Positions 1-12,400 of a DNA stretch of 64,000 bases are shown here, one piece after another. Position numbers and translations under genes: made by a program. The notes beneath the pieces were generated by a model that did not search any database, was not told the origin of the DNA, and saw only the letters and a list, made by a program, of their open reading frames with translations. This DNA is from Eledone cirrhosa (lineage: Eukaryota > Mollusca > Cephalopoda > Octopoda > Eledonidae), in contig OZ024740.1 in assembly GCA_964016885.1 (NCBI GenBank), positions 5,154,865 to 5,218,864 on the forward strand. The letters run 5' to 3'. Every line of letters begins with the position of its first letter. The first letter of the stretch is position 1.

Positions 1-292
1 TAGAGCACTTTATTTTCCTTTGCTTTTCCTTCGGAATTACCTAACATATATATGGCCTACCATTCACAGCCTCTACTTTGACCGCTGGCCACGTGATCAT
101 TCTTACCCATTTTGAATTCATTTCTGGTGGCGATCACTGTAAAAATTTTAGTCCAAACTTGAGGGAGTCTCTTGATAAGCTCTAAACCTCATGGATAATA
201 CCAGGATTGGACATATCCACAAAGTATGAGTGAAACTATCAATAGTCAGCACTAGAGGAATTTTGGTAAAGTTTATATGTATTTTTTCTTCA

Positions 293-537
293 AACTTACA
301 TTTTAGACTTAGCTCCGTTTAATTTATTATTTGTCTATAGTTAATTTCTACGGGCTAAGAAGAAAGACTGGGTAAATTTTATCTGACTGTTCCTTGCGGG
401 GAATAATCTGTATCTTTTATCTGTTATTTCTTTGAAGTTACATTTTAAACTTAGCTCCGTTTAAATTATTATTTATCTAGTTGATTTCTACGGACTAGGG
501 TGAAGAAAAATTGGGTATATTTTATCTAACTGTTCTT
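293..537. repeat. Diverged tandem duplication, two copies
   Basis: Two copies of a roughly 103-bp segment lie at 293-396 and 435-537, offset by 142 bp. Both contain the core ttagctccgtttaa followed by a ttatttctacgg-like block and a tttatct-actgttctt end. They differ by substitutions and small indels, so the duplication is not recent. The rest of 1-541 is AT-rich with no recognised element. Confidence 0.7.
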
Positions 538-570
538 CAAACTAGCAATTTTATATATATATATATATAT

Positions 571-890
571 GGCCTTGCAATCGAAAGGTTGTGAGTTCAA
601 TTCTTAGACCGGGTGATGTGTTGTTTCCTTGAGCAAGACACTTTATTTCACATTGCTCCAGTTTACTCAGCTGTAGAAATGAGATGATAGGGACTGGGGT
701 CCCTATCATTCCACTGCAAAGTGGTCGTGGAGGTGCCACGGCAAAAAAGCACCCAGCACTCACTGTAAATGAGGTTGGTGTTAGGAAGGGCATCCAGCTG
801 TAGAAATCAAGCCAGAATCAGTTCCCGTCCCACTCTTGCAAGCAGGGAAAAGCGGACGTAAAATGAAATGATGATGATGATGATGATGAT
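571..890 (+). mobile_element. tRNA-derived SINE, family A, 5'-truncated
   Basis: A 320-bp SINE starts abruptly after a (TA)n tract and ends in a (GAT)n tail. It retains the B-box-like gttcaattc near 594-602 but lacks the A-box seen in the fuller copy at 48,979. The body contains gagcaagacactttatttc. The last 150 bp or so (from about 722) match the 3' end of the minus-strand LINE at 34,177-34,400, for example gcacccagcactcactgtaa. Known biology: SINEs often carry the 3' end of the LINE that copies them. The 5' truncation fits incomplete reverse transcription. Confidence 0.8.
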
Positions 891-893
891 ACA

Positions 894-895
<2 letters not shown>

Positions 896-966
<71 letters not shown>
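896..966. repeat. (TA)n microsatellite
   Basis: About 70 bp of almost pure alternating TA separates the SINE tail from the inverted-repeat element that begins at 964. A shorter (TA)n lies at 552-570. Confidence 0.95.
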
Positions 967-969
<3 letters not shown>

Positions 970-1420
970 AATAACAGGAGGCTGGCTGGACTGGTGTAGG
1001 AAAGGTTTATTATACTATGAACATTTCAATGACCAGGTTCAGTATGAATCTGGTGACATCATCAGGTATTCGAAATTTAACAGAGGAACATAATCCATAG
1101 GGCTGAGAAGGCAGAGAGACAAGAAGGCGGCCACACATTTAGCAGTTTCTAGTTCGGTCGGCCGCCCTCAAGTCAGAACGAACTAGAAACTGCTAAATGT
1201 GTGGCCGCCTTCTTGTCACTCTGCCCTTTCAGCCCTATGGATTAAACCCATGCTAGCGTGGAAGATGGACATTAAAGATGATGATGATGATGATGATGAT
1301 ATTAAATCTCGAATACCTGATGATGTCACCGGATTCATACTGAACCCGGGCATTTAAATGTTCATAGTATAATAAACCTTTTAAGGAATTACACCAGTCC
1401 AGACTCCTCTTATTTTATAA
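964..1420. mobile_element. Nested foldback element (long inverted repeat within a long inverted repeat)
   Basis: Outer arms 964-1080 and 1303-1420 are reverse complements of each other with scattered differences. Both carry ggtttattatactatgaac and a tgatgatgtcacc-type block. Inside them are inner arms at 1092-1156 and 1179-1243, also reverse complements (about 65 bp each), around a short loop. Between the inner and outer right arms is a LINE/SINE-like tail (gaagatggacattaaa then (GAT)n, 1260-1300). No coding capacity is seen. It could be a foldback transposon, or two copies of one repeat inserted head to head. Confidence 0.75.
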
Positions 1421-1563
1421 TAATTAACTCCGTACTCGCACCACCAACAACACAAATGAAGATGGGTGAATTGCATTATGTCAAGTGCTCTCCCTAATAT
1501 TACATCGAGGTTGACCATATGGAATGACCAGTTCTCCTCCAGTGGTGAACCAACAAACCTAAA

Positions 1564-1718
<155 letters not shown>

Positions 1719-1734
1719 GGTAAACAGAAATAAC

Positions 1735-2062
1735 AACACAATCGGTACAGTATATGGAAGGGATGATATATTAGGTTAACGCTTGATATAGCAGGGAGAG
1801 GGTTTTAACGTTTCAGACGCTAGTCCTTCATCAGAAAAAAGAATGAGAAATAAGATAGATTAAGAGGACGGGCAGAATGGAATTGAAAAAAATGTCTTTA
1901 GATAAAAATAACAGGTCCATTCATGTTGACATCTCTTGTAAAACTGTTGGCACTATATATACATATATTGAAATATTGATACTCTGAGTACCAAGATCCA
2001 TTTAGCTTTTTTATTGAGAAACATAGTCATCATACATATATATGTCTTAACAATACCTTAAC
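1735..2062. repeat. Unclassified repeat carrying a ctgatga...gaaac motif (minus strand)
   Basis: The minus strand of 1801-1834 reads CTGATGA, then a short segment able to pair GAC with GTC, then GAAAC. Similar modules occur near 38,375, 48,619 and 44,940. This resembles the conserved core of hammerhead ribozymes, but stems I and III are not clear, so activity is not claimed. The remainder is AT-rich with no recognised element. Confidence 0.4.
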
Positions 2063-2381
2063 TATATATATATATATATATATATGGGTTCCTAGTGTCC
2101 GCGCATTGCCTGGGAACTTAACTGAGAATAGACTCCCGATGACGTAATGAATTCTTCATATATATTATGTAACTACATTTATCCCATTACAGAAACTAAT
2201 TAGTTGGAGTGAAAATTTTAGTAAGTAAGTTGATTTTAATTTTTAAAATTTTCTTATTTTACGTCTTTCATATAATTGTTCTGCATTCACCTGCATAGAA
2301 CCACATAGGTACTAAGACATAACTTATATATTTGCTAGCATGAGTGTACATCTGTTCACATATGTTGGTAGATGTACTAAT

Positions 2382-2419
<38 letters not shown>

Positions 2420-2539
2420 TGTATATATAGTATATTTGGCAATATACTGTATGCTTAATTAAAAGCATTTTGAAGACATTGCGCTATTGTTTTAAAGTAG
2501 TGACTATGTCACTTACTTCTTTTTTCAACAAACAAAGGG

Positions 2540-2575
<36 letters not shown>

Positions 2576-2580
2576 ATATA
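2063..2580. repeat. AT-rich spacer with three (TA)n tracts
   Basis: TA tracts lie at about 2063-2085, 2387-2416 and 2540-2580, separated by AT-rich sequence in which I see no gene and no recognised repeat. The third tract directly precedes the foldback element starting at 2581. Confidence 0.8.
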
Positions 2581-2778
2581 GGAAAAGGTTCAGGACCCCA
2601 ATGGCAGAGCTCAAGCTGTTTGGATGGCTATTTCTGAGTCCAGAAATAGCCGTCAAAACAGCTTGAGCTCTGCCATCGGGGTCCTGAACCTTTTCCTATT
2701 ACCCACTCTACTACCCAAAGTATCAAGTACTCTGGTGCATTATGGTCCATCTGGTTCCTTACCACACTTCCTTCATTG
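2581..2778. mobile_element. Hairpin (foldback) element, family H, copy 1
   Basis: Arm 2581-2636 and arm 2641-2696 are reverse complements over 56 bp with about three mismatches and a 4-bp loop. An 80-bp non-palindromic tail follows (tattacccactctactacc ... ggttccttaccaca). The same tail and the same arm core (gctgagctcaagccg-like) recur at 41,022 and 63,114. All three copies begin at the end of a (TA)n tract. The element is non-coding. Its transposition class is unknown. Confidence 0.8.
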
Positions 2779-2958
2779 AATTGGCAGTATCGGTAGAGGG
2801 TTGGATGCCATGTTTTCTAGCATAGTTACGTCCCTTTACATTCTGAGTTCAAATCCCGCCGAAGTTAACTTGCCTTTCATCCTTACGGGGGTCGATAAAA
2901 TAAAGTACCAGTAATATACTAGGTAATTGCTGGCCTTGTGCCAAAAGTAGAAACAATT
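2779..2958 (+). mobile_element. tRNA-derived SINE, family B, copy 1
   Basis: A 180-bp SINE with an A-box-like ttggcagtatcgg near its start, a B-box gagttcaaatccc at 2845-2857, the conserved body cttacgggggtcgataaaat, and the end gccttgtgccaaaagtagaa followed by acaattat. Four other copies lie at 22,847 (+), 40,255 (-), 42,622 (-) and 47,855 (+, partial). It is of a type common in cephalopod genomes (from general knowledge). Confidence 0.85.
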
Positions 2959-2974
2959 ATATATATATATATAG

Positions 2975-3420
2975 GATTGAGAATAAACTAAGCCAAAACT
3001 AAAGTGCTAGTAAGTAGCAAAGAAGACAGGACCCTGGTCCTTCAGGGAAGTAGCTCTACTCGATTTGTAGAAAAGGAGTAAGCATAAACTCTATACGATG
3101 TACATATGACATGTAGTGGGATAACAGGTAGAGTAACAGGAAAGAAGACTTTGTATGTAAAAGATGCACAGGTGTAATCAACGAGAAGAGTGTCAGTGAT
3201 ATAAACATTTTCCAATCACATGAAGAAACCTTAGAAGTGGTTGATAGCTTCTGCTATCTAGGCGGCCTTATTAGCAGTGGAGGAGGGTGATCTAAGGGCA
3301 TAATAGCTAGAATAAGGATAGGATGGAAGATGTTTAGAGAACTACTACGACAGTTGACAACAACAAAAGGTTTTTCCCTATGTATAAAAGGGTGGCTGTA
3401 TGACAGTTGTGTGTGGAGTG
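2975..3420 (+). pseudogene. Old, degraded LINE fragment (reverse transcriptase C-terminal region)
   Basis: Conceptual translation in shifting frames gives pieces matching the C-terminal half of the LINE found elsewhere here: a CRKGV-type zinc finger start near 3065, VVDSFCYLGGLISSGGG around 3238-3290, then ARIRIGWKMFRELLRQL and KGFSLCIKGWLYDSC up to 3415. The equivalent in the younger copies is VDSFRYLGDKISSGG. Stops and frameshifts are frequent, and identity is clearly lower than among the four LINE pieces at 34-64 kb, so this is an older or different subfamily. Confidence 0.65.
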
Positions 3421-3855
3421 CAATATATATCCCATATATCCCTAAAACCAACACTAAAATGATATTAAAACATAACTATCAGAGTCACACCATACATCTT
3501 ACAAAATATCATTAAAACACATCATATTCCCATAGAAAACCAATACCCATCACAAACAAATTCATTTATTAAATCATCTCACGATTTTACCAATAATAAT
3601 CTAGAATTTATAATTATAATTTTAAATTAAAATACAATAGCTGCAGACATTCTGGTAAAGATGACACTCAGGTTACAGCTGTTACCATCATCCACTTTCT
3701 GTTACAAGTGTAGCAGCCAGGCTTTCTCTGCCACAATCTCTGTGGCGAACTTATACCACACTCCCCCTCATCCAACACATAAAATTAAAAAAAAATAAAT
3801 AAACATCCATCACACATCTCAGCCGAAAACATTAATACAACACTTCACAATCGTA
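3421..3855. other. AT-rich unique spacer
   Basis: No gene, RNA or recognised repeat is seen. The short open frames here are not supported by coding-like composition. It ends at the edge of the 35-bp satellite. Confidence 0.6.
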
Positions 3856-5199
3856 GTCGCTCCTTAATTCACACCAGTCAACACCTCGCAATAACTCCTT
3901 AATTCACACCAGTCAACACCTCGCAATAACTCCTTAATTCACACCAGTCAACCCCTCGCATTAACTCCTTAATTCACACCAGTCAACACCTCGCCATAAC
4001 TCCTTAATTCACGCCAGTCAACCCCTCGCATTAACTCCTTAATTCACACCAGTCAACACCTCGCATTAACTCCTTAATTCACACCAGTCAACACCTTGCC
4101 ATAACTCCTTAATTCACACCAGTCAACACCTCGCAATAACTCCTTAATTCACACCAGTCAACACCTTGCCATAACTCCTTAATTCACACCAGTCAACACC
4201 TCGCATTAACTCTTTAATTCACACCAGTCAACCCCTCGCAGTCACTCCTTAATTCACACCAGTCAACCCCTCGCATTAACTCCTTAATTCACACCAGTCA
4301 ACACCTCGCATTAACTCTTTAATTCACACCAGTCAACCCCTCGCAGTCACTCCTTAATTCACACCAGTCAACCCCTCGCCATAACTCCTTAATTCACGCC
4401 AGTCAACCCCTCGCATTAACTCCTTAATTCACACCAGTCAACACCTCGCATTAACTCCTTAATTCACACCAGTCAACACCTTGCCATAACTCCTTAATTC
4501 ACACCAGTCAACCCCTCGCATTAACTCCTTAATTCACACCAGTCAACACCTTGCCATAACTCCTTAATTCACACCAGTCAACACCTCGCATTAACTCTTT
4601 AATTCACACCAGTCAACCCCTCGCAATAACTCCTTAATTCACACAAGTCAACCCCTCGCAATAACTCCTTAATTCACACCAGTCAACCCCTCGCAGTCAC
4701 TCCTTAATTCACACCAGTCAAACCCTCGCATTAACTCCTTAATTCACACCAGTCAACACCTCGCATTAACCCCTTAATTCACACCAGTCAAACCCTCGCA
4801 TTAACTCCTTAATTCACACCAGTCAACACCTCGCAGTCACTCCTTAATTCACACCAGTCAACACCTCGCATTAACTCCTTAATTCACACCAGTCAACACC
4901 TCGCAGTCACTCCTTAATTCACACCAGTCAACACCTCGCATTAACTCCTTAATTCACACCAGTCAAACCCTCGCATTAACTCCTTAATTCACACCAGTCA
5001 ACCCCTCGCAGTCACTCCTTAATTCACACCAGTCAACACCTCGCATTCACTCCTTAATTCACACCAGTCAACCCCTCGCAGTCACTCCTTAATTCACACC
5101 AGTCAACCCCTCGCAGTCACTCCTTAATTCACACCAGTCAACCCCTCGCAGTCACTCCTTAATTCACACCAGTCAACCCCTCGCAGTCACTCCTTAATT

Positions 5200-8040
5200 C
5201 ACACCAGTCAACACCTCGCATTAACTCCTTAATTCACACCAGTCAACACCTCGCATTCACTCCTTAATTCACACCAGTCAACACCTCGCATTCACTCCTT
5301 AATTCACACCAGTCAACACCTCGCATTCACTCCTTAATTCACACCAGTCAACACCTCGCATTCACTCCTTAATTCACACCAGTCAACACCTCGCATTCAC
5401 TCCTTAATTCACACCAGTCAACACCTCGCATTAACTCCTTAATTCACACCAGTCAACACCTCGCAGTCACTCCTTAATTCACACCAGTCAACCCCTCGCA
5501 GTCACTCCTTAATTCACACCAGTCAACCCCTCGCAGTCACTCCTTAATTCACACAAGTCAACCCCTCGCAATAACTCCTTAATTCACACCAGTCAACCCC
5601 TCGTATTAACTCCTTAATTCACACCAGTCAACCCCTCGCAGTCACTCCTTAATTCACACCAGTCAACCCCTCGCAATAACTCTTTAATTCACACCAGTCA
5701 ACACCTCGCATTAACTCCTTAATTCACACCAGTCAACACCTCGCCATAACTCCTTAATACACACCAGTCAACCCCTCGCCATAACTCATTAATTCACACC
5801 AGTCAACCCCTCGCAGTCACTCCTTAATTCACACCAGTCAACCCCTCGCAATAACTCCTTAATTCACACCAGTCAACACCTCGCCATAACTCCTTAATTC
5901 ACACCAGTCAACCCCTCGCAGTCACTCCTTAATTCACACCAGTCAACCCCTCGCAATAACTCCTTAATTCACACCAGTCAACACCTCGCATTAACTCCTT
6001 AATTCACACCAGTCAACACCTCGCATTAACTCCTTAATTCACACCAGTCAACACCTCGCATTCACTCCTTAATTCACACCAGTCAACACCTAGCATTCAC
6101 TCCTTAATTCACACCAGTCAACACCTCGCATTCACTCCTTAATTCACACCAGTCAACACCTCGCATTCACTTCTAAATTCACACCAGTCAACACCTCGCA
6201 TTAACCCCTTAATTCACACCAGTCAACACCTCGCATTAACTCCTTAATTCACACCAGTCAACACCTCGCATTCACTCCTTAATTCACACCAGTCAACACC
6301 TCGCATTCACTCCTTAATTCACACCAGTCAACACCTCGCATTCACTCCTTAATTCACACCAGTCAACACCTCGCATTAACTCCTTAATTCACACCAGTCA
6401 ACACCTCGCATTCACTCCTTAATTCACACCAGTCAACACCTCGCATTAACTCCTTAATTCACACCAGTCAACACCTCGCAATAACTCCTTAATTCACACC
6501 AGTCAACACCTCGCAATAACTCCTTAATTCACACCAGTCAACACCTCGCATTAACTCCTTAATTCACACCAGTCAACACCTCGCCATAACTCCTTAATTC
6601 ACACCAGTCAACACCTCGCAATAACTCCTTAATTCACACCAGTCAACACCTCGCATTAACTCCTTAATTCACACCAGTCAACACCTCGCAATAACTCCTT
6701 AATTCACACCAGTCAACACCTCGCCATAACTCCTTAATTCACACCAGTCAACACCTCGCATTAACTCCTTAATTCACACCAGTCAACACCTCGCATTCAC
6801 TCCTTAATTCACACCAGTCAACACCTCGCATTCACTCCTTAATTCACACCAGTCAACACCTCGCATTCACTCCTTAATTCACACCAGTCAACACCTCGCA
6901 TTCACTCCTTAATTCACACCAGTCAACACCTCGCATTCACTCCTTAATTCACACCAGTCAACACCTCGCATTAACTCCTTAATTCACACCAGTCAACACC
7001 TCGCAGTCACTCCTTAATTCACACCAGTCAACCCCTCGCAGTCACTCCTTAATTCACACCAGTCAACCCCTCGCAGTCACTCCTTAATTCACACAAGTCA
7101 ACCCCTCGCAATAACTCCTTAATTCACACCAGTCAACCCCTCGTATTAACTCCTTAATTCACACCAGTCAACCCCTCGCAGTCACTCCTTAATTCACACC
7201 AGTCAACCCCTCGCAATAACTCTTTAATTCACACCAGTCAACACCTCGCATTAACTCCTTAATTCACACCAGTCAACACCTCGCCATAACTCCTTAATTC
7301 ACACCAGTCAACCCCTCGCCATAACTCATTAATTCACACCAGTCAACCCCTCGCAGTCACTCCTTAATTCACACCAGTCAACCCCTCGCAATAACTCCTT
7401 AATTCACACCAGTCAACACCTCGCCATAACTCCTTAATTCACACCAGTCAACCCCTCGCAGTCACTCCTTAATTCACACCAGTCAACCCCTCGCAATAAC
7501 TCCTTAATTCACACCAGTCAACACCTCACATTAACTCCTTAATTCACACCAGTCAACACCTCGCATTAACTCCTTAATTCACACCAGTCAACACCTCGCA
7601 TTCACTCCTTAATTCACACCAGTCAACACCTAGCATTCACTCCTTAATTCACACCAGTCAACACCTCGCATTCACTCCTTAATTCACACCAGTCAACACC
7701 TCGCATTCACTTCTAAATTCACACCAGTCAACACCTCGCATTAACCCCTTAATTCACACCAGTCAACACCTCGCATTAACTCCTTAATTCACACCAGTCA
7801 ACACCTCGCATTCACTCCTTAATTCACACCAGTCAACACCTCGCATTCACTCCTTAATTCACACCAGTCAACACCTCGCATTCACTCCTTAATTCACACC
7901 AGTCAACACCTCGCATTAACTCCTTAATTCACACCAGTCAACACCTCGCATTCACTCCTTAATTCACACCAGTCAACACCTCGCATTAACTCCTTAATTC
8001 ACACCAGTCAACACCTCGCAATAACTCCTTAATTCACACC
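5200..8040. repeat. 1,540-bp higher-order duplication within the 35-bp satellite
   Basis: Rare variants recur with an exact 1,540-bp (44-unit) offset: tcgtattaac at 5601 and 7141, tagcattcac at 6091 and 7631, and ttctaaattc at 6171 and 7711. Outside about 5200-6500 and 6740-8040 the variant order no longer matches, so the duplicated block is about 1.3 kb. Confidence 0.85.
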
Positions 8041-9479
8041 AGTCAACACCTCGCATTAACTCCTTAATTCACACCAGTCAACACCTCGCAATAACTCCTT
8101 AATTCACACCAGTCAACCCCTCGCAATAACACCTTAATTCACACCAGTCAACACCTCGCATTAACTCCTTAATTCACACCAGTCAACACCTCGCATTAAC
8201 TCCTTAATTCACACCAGTCAACCCCTCGCAATAACACCTTAATTCACACCAGTCAACACCTCGCAATAACTCCTTAATTCACACCAGTCAACACCTCGCA
8301 ATAACTCCTTAATTCACACCAGTCAACACCTCGCCATAACTCCTTAATTCACACCAGTCAACCCCTCGCAGTCACTCCTTAATTCACACCAGTCAACACC
8401 TCGCAATAACTCCTTAATTCACACCAGTCAACACCTCGCAATAACTCCTTAATTCACACCAGTCAACACCTCGCCATAACTCCTTAATTCACACCAGGCA
8501 ACACCTCGCAGTCACTCCTTAATTCACACCAGTCAACACCTCGCAGTAACTCCTTAATTCACACCAGTCAACACCTCGCAATAACTCCTTAATTCACACC
8601 AGTCAACACCTCGCATTAACTCCTTAATTCACACCAGTCAACACCTCGCAATAATTCCTTTATTCACACCAGTCAACACCTCGCAATAACTCCTTAATTC
8701 ACACCAGTCAACACCTCGCATTAACTCCTTAATTCACACCAGTCAACACCTCGCAATAACTCCTTAATTCACACCAGTCAACACCTCGCAATCACTCCTT
8801 AATTCACACCAGTCAACACCTCGCAATAACTCCTTAATTCACACCAGTCAACCCCTCGCAATAACACCTTAATTCACACCAGTCAACACCTCGCATTAAC
8901 TCCTTAATTCACACCAGTCAACACCTCGCAATAACTCCTTAATTCACACCAGTCAACCCCTCGCAGTCACTCCTTAATTCACACCAGTCAACCCCTCGCA
9001 GTCACGCCTTAATTCACACCAGTCAACACCTCGCATTAACTCCTTAATTCACACCAGTCAACACCTCGCAATAACTCCTTAATTCACACCAGTCAACACC
9101 TCGCAATAACTCCTTAATTCACACCAGTCAACACCTCGCATTAACTCCTTAATTCACACCAGTCAACACCTCGCATTAACTCCTTAATTCACACCAGTCA
9201 ACACCTCGCATTAACTCCTTAATTCACACCAGTCAACACCTCGCATTAACTCCTTAATTCACACCAGTCAACACCTCGCAATAACTCCTTAATTCACACC
9301 AGTCAACACCTCGCAATAACTCCTTAATTCACACCAGTCAACACCTCGCATTAACTCCTTAATTCACACCAGTCAACACCTCGCATTAACTCCTTAATTC
9401 ACACCAGTCAACACCTCGCAATAACTCCTTAATTCACACCAGTCAACACCTCGCAATAACTCCTTAATTCACACCAGTC

Positions 9480-12400
9480 AACACCTCGCATTAACTCCTT
9501 AATTCACACCAGTCAACACCTCGCATTAACTCCTTAATTCACAACAGTCAACACCTCGCAATAACTCCTTAATTCACACCAGTCAACACCTCGCAATAAC
9601 TCCTTAATTCACACCAGTCAACCCCTCGCAATAACTCCTTAATTCACACCAGTCAACACCTCGCAATAACTCCTTAATTCACACCAGTCAACCCCTCGCA
9701 GTCACTCCTTAATTCACACCAGTCAACACCTCGCAATAACTCCTTAATTCACACCAGTCAACACCTCGCATTAACTCCTTAATTCACACCAGTCAACACT
9801 TCGCAGTCACTCCTTAATTCACACCAGTCAACACCTCGCAATAACTCCTTAATTCACACCAGTCAACACCTCGCAATAACTCCTTAATTCACACCAGTCA
9901 ACACCTCGCAGTCACTCCTTAATTCACACCAGTCAACACCTCGCATTAACTCCTTAATTCACACCAGTCAACACTTCGCATTCACTCCTTAATTCACACC
10001 AGTCAACCCCTCGCAGTCACTCCTTAATTCACACCCAGTCAACACCTCGCAATAACTCCTTAATTCACACCAGTCAACACTTCGCATTCACTCCTTAATT
10101 CACACCAGTCAACCCCTCGCAGTCACTCCTTAATTCACACCAGTCAACACCTCGCAATAACTCCTTAATTCACACCAGTCAACACCTAGCAGTCACTCCT
10201 TAATTCACACCAGTCAACACCTCGCAATAACTCCTTGATTCACACCAGTCAACACTTCGCATTCACTCCTTAATTCACACCAGTCAACCCCTCGCATTCA
10301 CTCCTTAATTCACACCAGTCAACACCTCGCAATAACTCCTTAATTCACACCAGTCAACCTCTCGCAATAACTCCTTAATTCACACCAGTCAACACCTCGC
10401 AGTCACTCCTTAATTCACACCAGTCAACACCTCACCATAACTCCTTAATTCACACCAGTCAACACCTCGCCATAACTCCTTAATTCACACCAGTCAACAC
10501 CTCGCATTAACTCCTTAATTCACACCAGTCAACCCCTCGCATTAACTCCTTAATTCACACCAGTCAACACCTCGCATTAACTCCTTAATTCACACCAGTC
10601 AACACCTCGCATTAACTCCTTAATTCACACCAGTCAACACCTCGCATTAACTCCTTAATTCACACCAGTCAACACCTCGCAATAACTCCTTAATTCACAC
10701 CAGTCAACACCTCGCAATAACTCCTTAATTCACACCAGTCAACACCTCGCAATAACTCCTTAATTCACACCAGTCAACCCCTCGCAATAACACCTTAATT
10801 CACACCAGTCAACACCTCGCATTAACTCCTTAATTCACACCAGTCAACACCTCGCATTAACTCCTTAATTCACACCAGTCAACACCTCGCAGTCACTCCT
10901 TAATTCACACCCAGTCAACACCTCGCAATAACTCCTTAATTCACACCAGTCAACACCTCGCAATAACTCCTTAATTCACACCAGTCAACACCTCGCAGTC
11001 ACTCCTTAATTCACACCAGTCAACACCTCGCAATAACTCCTTAATTCACACCAGTCAACACCTAGCAGTCACTCCTTAATTCACACCAGTCAACACCTCG
11101 CAATAACTCCTTAATTCACACCAGTCAACACTTCGCATTCACTCCTTAATTCACACCAGTCAACACCTCGCAATAACTCCTTAATTCACACCAGTCAACC
11201 CCTCGCAATAACTCCTTAATTCACACCAGTCAACACCTCGCAGTCACTCCTTAATTCACACCAGTCAACACCTCACCATAACTCCTTAATTCACACCAGT
11301 CAACACCTCGCCATAACTCCTTAATTCACACCAGTCAACACCTCGCATTAACTCCTTAATTCACACAAGTCAACCCCTCGCATTAACTCCTTAATTCACA
11401 CCAGTCAACACCTCGCATTAACTCCTTAATTCACACCAGTCAACACTTCGCATTCACTCCTTAATTCACACCAGTCAACCCCTCGCAGTCACTCCTTAAT
11501 TCACACCCAGTCAACACCTCGCAATAACTCCTTAATTCACACCAGTCAACACTTCGCATTCACTCCTTAATTCACACCAGTCAATCCCTCGCAGTCACTC
11601 CTTAATTCACACCAGTCAACACCTCGCAATAACTCCTTAATTCACACCAGTCAACACCTAGCAGTCACTCCTTAATTCACACCAGTCAACACCTCGCAAT
11701 AACTCCTTAATTCACACCAGTCAACACTTCGCATTCACTCCTTAATTCACACCAGTCAACCCCTCGCCATAACTCCTTAATTCACACCAGTCAACACCTC
11801 GCAATAACTCCTTAATTCACACCAGTCAACCCCTCGCAATAACTCCTTAATTCACACCAGTCAACACCTCGCAGTCACTCCTTAATTCACACCAGTCAAC
11901 ACCTCACCATAACTCCTTAATTCACACCAGTCAACACCTCGCCATAACTCCTTAATTCACACCAGTCAACACCTCGCATTAACTCCTTAATTCACACCAG
12001 TCAACACCTCGCATTAACTCCTTAATTCACACCAGTCAACACCTCGCATTAACTCCTTAATTCACACCAGTCAACACCTCGCATTAACTCCTTAATTCAC
12101 ACCAGTCAACACCTCGCATTAACTCCTTAATTCACACCAGTCAACCCCTCGCATTAACTCCTTAATTCACACCAGTCAACCCCTCGCATTAACTCCTTAA
12201 TTCACACCAGTCAACCCCTCGCATTAACTCCTTAATTCACACCAGTCAACACCTCGCATTAACTCCTTAATTCACACCAGTCAACACCTCGCATTAACTC
12301 CTTAATTCACACCAGTCAACACCTCGCATTAACTCCTTAATTCACAACAGTCAACACCTCGCAATAACTCCTTAATTCACACCAGTCAACACCTCGCAAT

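Noticed and set aside
551..793. A minus-strand 80-codon protein over the first SINE
   Set aside because: The frame lies within SINE and TA microsatellite sequence and has no independent support.
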